From Clostridia bacterium (lineage in GTDB: Bacteria; Bacillota; Sulfobacillia; SLMV01), in assembly GCA_007136565.1 (NCBI GenBank), contig SLGS01000100.1:1-7588 (forward strand): 7,588 nt of DNA. Reading direction: 5' to 3'. This document shows, one piece after another, positions 1-6,043 of this stretch. A program made the translations under genes and the position numbers. Position 1 is the stretch's first letter. Each line of letters begins with the position of its first letter. Under the pieces are notes generated by a model, which saw only the letters and a list, made by a program, of their open reading frames with translations, was not told the origin of the DNA and searched no databases.

Positions 1-23
1 ATCGAAGGTGTAGCTAAGGCGAT

Positions 24-848
24 CTACTCGTCCCGCAGAACCCCGCCCATGGCCACGACTTCAACGCCGCGATCCTCGAGGGCATCGATAAAGCGGTTGA
101 TGCCGACAGAATCAGAGCGCATATGACCGGCGATGACTATGTTACCGATGCCCTGCTCCTTGACTGCGCTGAGCGCATCCTCGGGGATGTGCATGAGCAC
201 GAGTGTGCCCACGCCAGCCTCGAAATAGGCTTTCATGACGTCGGGGCCACCGTTGGTCCCACCGGCGACGCTGGCAAACACCTTGCCGGCGTAATCCTTG
301 GCTCCACCGGCACGGATCACGGGACTCGAGACTTCACCCTGGTACTCCGGTATACCCTTGAGTGCTTCCACGACGTCGCCGACCGTGGACTTCTCGTTCA
401 GCTGTTCGTCCAGGTGCGCCTGGATGGTGTTCTCCGCGATGATATCCAGGGGCATGTGTATATTCATCAGGGGCACGTTCATGATCTTCGCGGCCTGTCC
501 AACCTTGGCGAAGTTCTTAGGATGTGAGCCCCTCTCCGTGGCGTCGATGCGCTTTTGCAGGACCTTCTGCGCCTTGTTGATCGGGATCCCGCATCTCATC
601 ATGAGCTCTACCTGCCGCTTCATGACGGTATACAGGCCGACGGCCGGTCCATCGGTCACCGGGTGGTGACCGATGACCAGGTCGACCCCCAGTTCCCGCG
701 CCAAGAATAGGTCCGCGGTGTCGATATCGACACCGATCATGACCTTTTTGACCTGGTCACAGGGAAGGGCTATGCCCGAATCGCCGGGCACCTCGTCCAT
801 CCCGGACATCTCCAAGGCGAGTTCCATAATCTCGGTGGTGTTCATCAT
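24..848 (-). CDS. NIF3-family dinuclear metal-binding protein
   Basis: A 274-residue protein of the NIF3/YbgI-like family (NGG1p-interacting factor 3 fold), predicted to hold a two-metal site; the biochemical role of the family is not settled, although some members are linked to GTP cyclohydrolase I type 2 annotations. Visible motifs are HHP at residues 61-63 after a DLVIGHH strand, H131-x3-D135 in NIHMPLD, and H242-x3-D246 in AGHMRSDS, which correspond to the metal ligands of the family; the last ligand would be Asp rather than the usual Glu. A stretch at about 92-116 (NKAQKVLQKRIDATERGSHP) separates the first two motifs. The start is chosen at 848 because GGAGGG (856-861) lies 7 bases upstream; a second ATG follows immediately at 845. 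The reading frame stays open up to 983, but that extension would overlap the end of cca and has no family resemblance. It follows cca by 55 bases and is probably co-transcribed. The stop is TAG. The family assignment is secure, the function is not. Confidence 0.88.
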   Translation of the reverse strand: MMNTTEIMELALEMSGMDEVPGDSGIALPCDQVKKVMIGVDIDTADLFLARELGVDLVIGHHPVTDGPAVGLYTVMKRQVELMMRCGIPINKAQKVLQKRIDATERGSHPKNFAKVGQAAKIMNVPLMNIHMPLDIIAENTIQAHLDEQLNEKSTVGDVVEALKGIPEYQGEVSSPVIRAGGAKDYAGKVFASVAGGTNGGPDVMKAYFEAGVGTLVLMHIPEDALSAVKEQGIGNIVIAGHMRSDSVGINRFIDALEDRGVEVVAMGGVLRDE

Positions 849-855
849 CTCTATT

Positions 856-861
856 CCCTCC
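856..861 (-). promoter_or_regulatory. Ribosome binding site of the NIF3 gene
   Basis: GGAGGG on the minus strand, 7 bases before the ATG at 848. It decides the start: the in-frame ATG at 983 would place the first 45 codons over the cca 3' end and this site inside the gene. Confidence 0.75.
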
Positions 862-903
862 AGTTCATCCAACGGCGCTCGATTCGATGCCCCTACCGGG
901 GAT

Positions 904-2325
904 TCATGACCGGCGAGCGATCTCCTCGATGCGCTTTTCCAAGATGCATCGATCATTGAGAGATGGGTCTTCGAGGACCTCATCCAGCAACTTCTCGAGG
1001 ATCTTACCGACCTCGGGACCGGGAGCCACTCCGGCCACTCGCATTACATCGTTGCCGTCCACCGCCAGATCCTTCAACCCGAAGGCTGCGTCCTCCTCCA
1101 ACACGCGGGCTATGCGATTCAACAGGTACATGGTGCCCCGCGAGAGGGGTTCCTCCTTCGTACCGGAGCCGGCCCGGTCGGCTACCCTGAGATTAATGAG
1201 GTCATCGATATTCTCGAGGCCCACTCGATTTATTAGCCTTCTGATGGCGGAGTCCTTCATGTCGGGGTAATGATGCAAGGACATGTGGTGCCGAATCAGG
1301 TGTTCGACCCGGGCCATGGTCTTCTTGTCGTAGCGGAGCCTGGACAGCATCCTCCGGGCAACCGCGGCCCCGACGACGTGATGGTTGTGGAAGTGTCGAT
1401 CTCCTTCCTCGCCCTCTTCCATGGTTCGAGGCTTGGCCACGTCGTGAAGGAGTGCACTCAAGCGCAGGGCCAGATCACTCCCCTCTATCCGGGACATGCC
1501 CTCCAGGGACAAAATGGAGTGTTCCCAGACCGTAAAGGCGTGATGCCGGTTCTGGGCCAGGCCGACCCCCTCGACCAGTTCCGGCCAGAACTGCTGGAGC
1601 AACCCGGTCTCCATGAGGAGTTGGAAACCGCGTGCGGGGTTTGGCGACATGAGGATCCTGTCGATCTCGTGCCGAATGCGTTCCCTGGAAACCGCCCGGA
1701 GGTTATCGGCCATTTCCGAACACGCCTCGAAGACATCCGTTTCGAGTTCCATGCCCAATTGCGCCGCAAACCTGACCGCCCGAACCATTCGGAGGGCATC
1801 TTCGGAGAATCGATCTGAGGGAGAGCCCACGGTGGTCACCAGCCCCCGGGCCAGGTCTCTCAAGCCGAGGAAGGGATCGATGAGTTTCCCGGTGGACGTC
1901 AACGCCATGGCGTTGAAGGTGAAATCGCGCCGCGCGAGATCCTCGACGAGGTCGGTCGAAAAACTCACCCAATCCGGCCTGCGGCTATCGGAGTACTCCC
2001 CCTCGGTGCGGTAAGTGGTTACCTCGATGCCCATCTCGCCGGATACTACCGTTACCGTTCCGTGCTCGATCCCGGTGGGTATGGTGCGGGGAAATATCTC
2101 TCGCACGCGTTGAGGTGGAAGGGAAGTGGCAACATCCCAGTCCTCGGGTTTGAGTCCCATCAATAGATCCCGGACGCAGCCGCCGACCACTACGGCTTCT
2201 CCCCCCGAGCCCGCGATGGTCTCCAGGACGCGCCGAACGGGACCCGGGATCGCCCCGGGGGCGAACCATCGGAGCCAATGACGTCTCCAAAGGAGCATCG
2301 CTTTTCGCACATCGATCGGCTCCAT
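904..2325 (-). CDS. cca: CCA-adding tRNA nucleotidyltransferase with HD domain
   Basis: Adds or repairs the 3'-CCA end of tRNAs in the cytoplasm using CTP and ATP without a nucleic acid template. The 473-residue product shows the class II nucleotidyltransferase head: GGCVRDLLMG at 48-57, catalytic aspartates D62 and D64 in DWDVAT, FPRTIPTGIEHGT at 78-90, RRDFTFNAMA at 132-141, and the nucleotide-selecting EDALR motif at 175-179 followed by MVRAVRFAAQLG. An HD phosphohydrolase domain follows (WEHS at 267-270, LLHD at 292-295, HNHH at 313-316, LIRHH at 343-347), and the C-terminal tail (GPEVGKILEKLLDEVLEDP, 436-454) is typical of the family. The HD domain may give phosphodiesterase/phosphatase activity. 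The start at 2325 follows GGAGGG with an 11-base gap; an upstream in-frame ATG at 2394 is rejected because it would translate through an intrinsic terminator. It starts 82 bases after ftsH. An A-only or C-only adding specificity cannot be excluded by reading, as some bacteria split the activities between two paralogues. Confidence 0.93.
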   Translation of the reverse strand: MEPIDVRKAMLLWRRHWLRWFAPGAIPGPVRRVLETIAGSGGEAVVVGGCVRDLLMGLKPEDWDVATSLPPQRVREIFPRTIPTGIEHGTVTVVSGEMGIEVTTYRTEGEYSDSRRPDWVSFSTDLVEDLARRDFTFNAMALTSTGKLIDPFLGLRDLARGLVTTVGSPSDRFSEDALRMVRAVRFAAQLGMELETDVFEACSEMADNLRAVSRERIRHEIDRILMSPNPARGFQLLMETGLLQQFWPELVEGVGLAQNRHHAFTVWEHSILSLEGMSRIEGSDLALRLSALLHDVAKPRTMEEGEEGDRHFHNHHVVGAAVARRMLSRLRYDKKTMARVEHLIRHHMSLHHYPDMKDSAIRRLINRVGLENIDDLINLRVADRAGSGTKEEPLSRGTMYLLNRIARVLEEDAAFGLKDLAVDGNDVMRVAGVAPGPEVGKILEKLLDEVLEDPSLNDRCILEKRIEEIARRS

Positions 2326-2336
2326 GGCGTAGGTTT

Positions 2337-2342
2337 CCCTCC
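2337..2342 (-). promoter_or_regulatory. Ribosome binding site of cca
   Basis: GGAGGG on the minus strand within GTGAGGAGGGAAACC, 11 bases before the ATG at 2325. The spacing is a little long, but no in-frame start codon lies closer. It begins 4 bases after the U-tract of the preceding terminator, so translation initiation and termination signals are packed together. Confidence 0.6.
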
Positions 2343-2346
2343 TCAC

Positions 2347-2382
2347 AAAAACTGATGGGAGCCCCGTAGGCGCTCCCATCAG
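2347..2382 (-). terminator. Intrinsic terminator after ftsH
   Basis: On the minus strand CTGATGGGAGC (2372-2382) pairs perfectly with GCTCCCATCAG (2352-2362), an 11-bp stem. The 9-base gap (2363-2371) can add two more G-C pairs after one C/C-type mismatch position. Five T residues (2347-2351) follow the stem directly. This is the standard Rho-independent architecture and lies 26 bases past the ftsH stop, so it most likely ends the tilS-ftsH transcript, fully or partly. Because it abuts the cca ribosome binding site, it could also work as an attenuator of cca-NIF3 expression (inference). Confidence 0.85.
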
Positions 2383-2407
2383 AGCAATATCCATACCATC
2401 GGGGATA

Positions 2408-4387
2408 CTAGGCCTCGCACCAGCGACGATCGCAGAACTCCCAGTACCCGTTCAAGTCCTCGTCGCCGGCCTGGGCCGTTCGTTCATCGGCGGACTCGAC
2501 CCGTTCGTCGGCGTCGGAGTCGCTCCCGGATTCACCGTTTTCGGCGCCATTTCGCCGACCGACGATGTTGATGGAGTGCAATACCTCCTGGAGTCGATCC
2601 CCTTCCAGGGTCTCTTCTTCGGCCAGGATCGCAGCTAGTTGCTCCAGTCCGCTGCGATTATCCTCGAGGATCTTTCGCGCCCTGCGGTAACACTCGCTGA
2701 CGGTCTTCCTGATCTCCCGATCGATGGCCGAAGCGACTTCCTCGCTGTAATTCCTGCCCCGGGCCATGTCCCTACCCAGGAACGGAGTATCCATCTTGTC
2801 GCCGTAAGTCAGGGGCCCCATGACCTCGGACATCCCGTACTCGGTGATCATCTTGCGAACCATCTTCGTAGCCTTCTCCAGGTCATCCTGTGCCCCCGTA
2901 CTGATCTCGGAGAAGATCATTTCCTCGGAGGCGCGCCCGGCCAGGGCCATGGTCACTATGTCCAAGATTTCGCCACGGGTTACCAGGTAGCGGTCCTCCA
3001 TGGGCATCTGGAGCACGTAGCCCAATGCCCCTCCCCTGGGGATAACAGAGATCTTGTGCACAGGATCCGCGTTGGGTAGGACTTCCGCCACCAGGGCGTG
3101 TCCGGATTCGTGGTAGCAAACGATGTCCTTTTCCTTTTGGCTCATTATCCGGCCCTTCTTCTCGGGACCACCGGCGATGATTCGGTCGATGGCATCCTCG
3201 AAATCCCTCATCCGGACGGTCGAAAAATTCTTGCGTGCAGCCAAAAGCGCGGCCTCGTTCACGGTGTTCTCTATGTCGGCACCGGTGAAACCCGGAGTGC
3301 GCCGTGCCAGGACCTCCACATCCACGTCCTCGTCGAGGGGCTTGCCCCTGAGGTGGATGTTGAAGATGTGTTCCCTACCCGCGAGGTCGGGACGGTGTAT
3401 GGTCAGCTGGCGATCGAAACGCCCCGGGCGCAATAGCGCGGGATCCAAGACATCGGGCCGGTTGGTAGCGGCGATGACGATTATTCCCTCGTTGATGCCG
3501 AAACCATCCATTTCGACCAGCAGCTGGTTCAGGGTCTGTTCCCTCTCGTCGTGCCCGCCACCGTATCCGGCGCCCCGCTGGCGTCCGACGGCATCGATCT
3601 CGTCGATGAAGACGATGGCCGGAGCGTTCTTCTTTGCCGTCTCGAAAAGGTCCCTTACCCTCGAAGCTCCAACACCCACGAACATCTCCACGAAATCGGA
3701 GCCACTGATGCTGTAGAATGGAACTTCCGCCTCGCCGGCCACGGCGCGTGCCACCAGGGTCTTACCCGTCCCCGGAGCGCCGAAGAGCAAAACCCCCTTG
3801 GGGATGCGTGCACCGATCTTAACGTACTTGCGGGGATTCTGGAGGAAGTCGGTGATCTCTTCCAATTCTTCGCGGACTTCATCTATCCCCGCGACGTCGC
3901 CGAAGGTGACCCTGGGGGTCTTGCCCTCGGGATTGTGCAGCTGGGCACGGCTCTTGCCGAACTGCATGACCTTGTTGCCTCCGGACTGGCTGTTTTGCAT
4001 TATGAAGAAGAATGCACCTATCACCAGGAGCACGGGCAACAGCGTCGTGAGGATCGCCATCCACCACGTACCACTTTCCTGCTCATGAATATCGTATTGA
4101 ACCCCGGCCTCGCGGAGATTCTCCAGGAGGGCGGGATCGTTCGTCGGCACCGTGGTTACAAAAGCCGTCCCATCGGTCAATGTACCCTGGGCGGCTCCGG
4201 TACCCGCGGACTGGTATGTGATCTCCACCTGGGAAACCCTTCCCTCTTCCAATATCGAGAGGAAATGGGAGTAGGCATATTCCTCGGGCCGATCAGCCTG
4301 CGTGGCCAAATACTGGACCACGGTCAAGATGAGGAACAGGACTACCAAGTAGAAGGCCACGCTCTGGAAGACCCGCGTCCACTTCAT
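2408..4387 (-). CDS. ftsH: ATP-dependent zinc metalloprotease FtsH
   Basis: Membrane-anchored AAA+ protease that extracts and degrades misfolded membrane proteins and selected cytosolic regulators as a hexamer. The 659-residue product has a first membrane segment at about 7-27, an extracytoplasmic FtsH_ext domain at about 28-109, and a second membrane segment at about 110-130. The AAA domain has Walker A GAPGTGKT (203-210), the pore motif MFVGVG (235-240), Walker B VFIDEID (259-265) and the second region of homology ending in RPGRFDR (320-326). The protease domain has HESGH (426-430: zinc ligands H426 and H430, catalytic E427), with D502 in TGAQDD as the likely third ligand. All catalytic residues are present. 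Beyond about residue 610 comes an acidic tail ending EFCDRRWCEA. The start at 4387 is fixed by AGGAGG 6 bases upstream; an in-frame ATG at 4426 lies inside tilS. Only 10 bases separate it from the tilS stop, so the two are co-transcribed and probably translationally coupled. Confidence 0.97.
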   Translation of the reverse strand: MKWTRVFQSVAFYLVVLFLILTVVQYLATQADRPEEYAYSHFLSILEEGRVSQVEITYQSAGTGAAQGTLTDGTAFVTTVPTNDPALLENLREAGVQYDIHEQESGTWWMAILTTLLPVLLVIGAFFFIMQNSQSGGNKVMQFGKSRAQLHNPEGKTPRVTFGDVAGIDEVREELEEITDFLQNPRKYVKIGARIPKGVLLFGAPGTGKTLVARAVAGEAEVPFYSISGSDFVEMFVGVGASRVRDLFETAKKNAPAIVFIDEIDAVGRQRGAGYGGGHDEREQTLNQLLVEMDGFGINEGIIVIAATNRPDVLDPALLRPGRFDRQLTIHRPDLAGREHIFNIHLRGKPLDEDVDVEVLARRTPGFTGADIENTVNEAALLAARKNFSTVRMRDFEDAIDRIIAGGPEKKGRIMSQKEKDIVCYHESGHALVAEVLPNADPVHKISVIPRGGALGYVLQMPMEDRYLVTRGEILDIVTMALAGRASEEMIFSEISTGAQDDLEKATKMVRKMITEYGMSEVMGPLTYGDKMDTPFLGRDMARGRNYSEEVASAIDREIRKTVSECYRRARKILEDNRSGLEQLAAILAEEETLEGDRLQEVLHSINIVGRRNGAENGESGSDSDADERVESADERTAQAGDEDLNGYWEFCDRRWCEA

Positions 4388-4393
4388 TACTTT

Positions 4394-4399
4394 CCTCCT
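4394..4399 (-). promoter_or_regulatory. ftsH ribosome binding site overlapping the tilS stop codon
   Basis: AGGAGG on the minus strand, 6 bases before the ftsH ATG at 4387. The tilS stop TAG (4398-4400) shares its last two bases with this site (TAGGAGG), so a ribosome ending tilS stops on the ftsH initiation site. This fits translational coupling. Confidence 0.8.
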
Positions 4400-5882
4400 A
4401 AGCGAAAGTAGGGGAATGCCGATCACGGGATCCCACGAGATCCTTCACCCGCAGGTGGATGACTCGGCCGGTATTCCCCTCCAATTTGACATCGTCACTA
4501 ACGGTAACCCCGGCCACCCATAAAACCCGGTGATCGCTGTCGAGCACCAGGGGAACTCGGGATCTCGAATCCCTGGGCACCCTCGCATCGACGAAGATGT
4601 CCTGGATCTTCTTTGTTCCCGACATTCCCAAGGGCCTCATTCGATCGCCGGGTCTCCAAGAGCGAACGTAAAGGGGTAATTCCACCTTATTATAGTCGAT
4701 GAATGCATGGCTAACAAGCAAAGGGATCCTGCGTCCGGTCAGGGTAATGCTAACCGCGCGAGAGGCCGTTTCGCCGAGGATACGTGACTCGATTCTCCCC
4801 TGGAAGGGTTCTCGAACGAGGGCGCCCGGCAAGGGTAATATGGCGCTTCCCCGCGCCGAGATCGACGGCGGCGAGGGCGCGGGAGCCTCCATCACGATGC
4901 TCCCACCATCCCGCCTCACCCTGACTCCCGCGGGCAGATCCAGCCCACCGCCGGTCGGTATCTCCGCGGGATCCAGCATGGAATCCACGTGGTCGAAAGC
5001 CAAGTCCTCGCGACTACCCCGGATGAGACCGTAGCCCAACCGCAGGGCCCTTCTTTTCAAGGCCCGGGGTTCGTCGAACATGTCGAGGTCCAGGACAACC
5101 CTGCGGGGTGAGGAGGAACCGTCGAACCCCTCGTAACTGCCATGTGTGCGAAGGAGCTCCGCCGCCCGGCGATCCAGGTAGAAATCTTCGTCACCCAGGA
5201 TCTCCGCCGTCCTGGCGAGCACATCGACTATTCCGGGGTTGAATTCCCTGCGGATCCTGGGCAGCAAATCCAGGCGGATTCTATTGCGCCTTTGCTTGGC
5301 CTCGAGATTACTGGAGTCCGTGACGTACGCCACGCTATGCCGCTGGAGGTGCGCAATGATTTCCCCTCGGTGGATCCCGAGAAGGGGGCGTACTATCCGG
5401 CCTCGCCTCGCGGGGATACCCGCCAGGCCGGCACTGCCGGCGCCGCGCAACAGGGCCAGGAGCAACGTCTCGGCCTGATCGTCGCGGTTGTGCCCGAGGG
5501 AAATGTAGTCGTAGCCTTCGCGGGCGGTGACCTCCCGGAGGAACTTCATCCTGGCCCGACGCGCTCGCGCCTCCAGGTCGGGCCCGTCCGCGTCGATGGC
5601 ACCGGGTTGAGGGTGTCCGATCTCCAGGGGTACGTCCCATTGGGAACACAGTTCGCGTACGAATTCCTCGTCCCGGTCGGATTCGGATCCCCGCAGTCCA
5701 TGATCCATGTGCGCTGCCCCGACGCGAAGATCCCCGTCGGCGGCAAAGCCCAAGAGCAGGTGCAAGAGGGCCACCGAATCCGGTCCTCCCGAGAGACCCA
5801 CCAAGACCCGACCACCGGGGGGCACCCGGCAAATATTGAGTAGATGGTGACGAAATCGCGCGACAATTCCTTCTTGTACCAA
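4398..5882 (-). CDS. tilS: tRNA(Ile)-lysidine synthetase TilS
   Basis: Converts C34 of the CAU anticodon of tRNA-Ile2 to lysidine using lysine and ATP, so that the tRNA reads AUA and is charged with Ile; essential in most bacteria. With the TTG start at 5882 the product has 494 residues. It shows the N-type PP-loop SGGPDS at 31-36, AHMDHGLRG at 57-65, GHNRDDQAET at 130-139 with LLLALLRGAG after it, TDSSN at 188-192 and RNRIR at 199-203; the C-terminal TilS domain carries VRSWRPGDRMRPLG (406-419) and TKKIQDIF (423-430). TTG is preferred because GGGAGG lies 7 bases upstream and the N-terminus then has the family's usual length before the PP-loop. The alternative is the ATG at 5909 (503 residues), which has no ribosome binding site and sits at the predicted transcription start. 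It is the first gene of a tilS-ftsH unit; no hpt gene lies between them. The stop is TAG. Function is near certain; the start is about 65 to 35 in favour of TTG. Confidence 0.95.
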   Translation of the reverse strand: MVQEGIVARFRHHLLNICRVPPGGRVLVGLSGGPDSVALLHLLLGFAADGDLRVGAAHMDHGLRGSESDRDEEFVRELCSQWDVPLEIGHPQPGAIDADGPDLEARARRARMKFLREVTAREGYDYISLGHNRDDQAETLLLALLRGAGSAGLAGIPARRGRIVRPLLGIHRGEIIAHLQRHSVAYVTDSSNLEAKQRRNRIRLDLLPRIRREFNPGIVDVLARTAEILGDEDFYLDRRAAELLRTHGSYEGFDGSSSPRRVVLDLDMFDEPRALKRRALRLGYGLIRGSREDLAFDHVDSMLDPAEIPTGGGLDLPAGVRVRRDGGSIVMEAPAPSPPSISARGSAILPLPGALVREPFQGRIESRILGETASRAVSITLTGRRIPLLVSHAFIDYNKVELPLYVRSWRPGDRMRPLGMSGTKKIQDIFVDARVPRDSRSRVPLVLDSDHRVLWVAGVTVSDDVKLEGNTGRVIHLRVKDLVGSRDRHSPTFA

Positions 5883-5889
5883 GGTCAAA

Positions 5890-5895
5890 CCTCCC
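5890..5895 (-). promoter_or_regulatory. Ribosome binding site favouring a TTG start for tilS
   Basis: GGGAGG on the minus strand, 7 bases before TTG at 5882-5880. It lies downstream of the ATG at 5909, which itself has only CCTCG before it. Its position argues that the ATG is not the main start. Confidence 0.6.
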
Positions 5896-5914
5896 GGGTC
5901 TCTTTTCATCGAGG

Positions 5915-5940
5915 ATTATACCACACGGGTGGGCGGTCAA
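5915..5940 (-). promoter_or_regulatory. Extended -10 promoter of tilS-ftsH
   Basis: On the minus strand a consensus TATAAT (5915-5920) is preceded by TGG, giving the extended -10 form TGnTATAAT. A TTGACC hexamer (5935-5940) lies upstream, but the gap of 14 bases is shorter than the optimal 17, so the extended -10 may carry most of the recognition. Normal spacing puts transcription start near 5908, i.e. at the first ATG of the tilS frame. Confidence 0.7.
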
Positions 5941-6010
5941 CCCGGAGCGCGTCACGGGGCGTTCTACTGGAAGGAGAGTTTGTAAAATCGTGGCGAGGAG
6001 GGATTCGATG

Positions 6011-6034
6011 GGCCCTCCGGAGGACCGGAGGGCC
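6011..6034 (-). terminator. Perfect hairpin after kbl, possible terminator without U-tract
   Basis: GGCCCTCCGG (6011-6020) and CCGGAGGGCC (6025-6034) form a perfect 10-bp, very GC-rich stem with a 4-base loop, 9 bases past the kbl stop. The bases after it on the minus strand (CATCGAATCCC) contain no run of T; the nearest is TTTT about 25 bases on. Position and strength suggest a transcription end or an RNA-stabilising structure for kbl, but the classic U-tract is missing. Confidence 0.5.
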
Positions 6035-6043
6035 GGTGGAATC

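Noticed and set aside
1..23. Short sequence beyond the NIF3 stop
   Set aside because: Too short to hold a recognisable gene or signal.
890..901. CCCC-GGTA-GGGG hairpin after the cca stop
   Set aside because: Only four base pairs and no T run; too weak to call a terminator.
849..983. Longer NIF3 start at 983 (45 extra codons)
   Set aside because: It would overlap the cca 3' end by 80 bases, while a clear GGAGGG precedes the ATG at 848.
1270..1818. Plus-strand open frame (182 codons) antisense to cca
   Set aside because: The coding signal of cca on the other strand is unambiguous and the antisense product has no recognisable features.
2326..2394. Longer cca start at 2394 (23 extra codons)
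   Set aside because: It has no ribosome binding site, and the extra codons translate the terminator stem and U-tract.
3551..4411. Long plus-strand open frame (286 codons) antisense to ftsH
   Set aside because: The minus-strand frame is a complete FtsH with all motifs; the plus-strand translation resembles no family, and such frames are expected opposite GC-rich genes.
4388..4426. Longer ftsH start at 4426 (13 extra codons)
   Set aside because: It lies inside tilS; AGGAGG at ideal spacing precedes the ATG at 4387, and the N-terminus then begins with the usual short lead to the first membrane segment.
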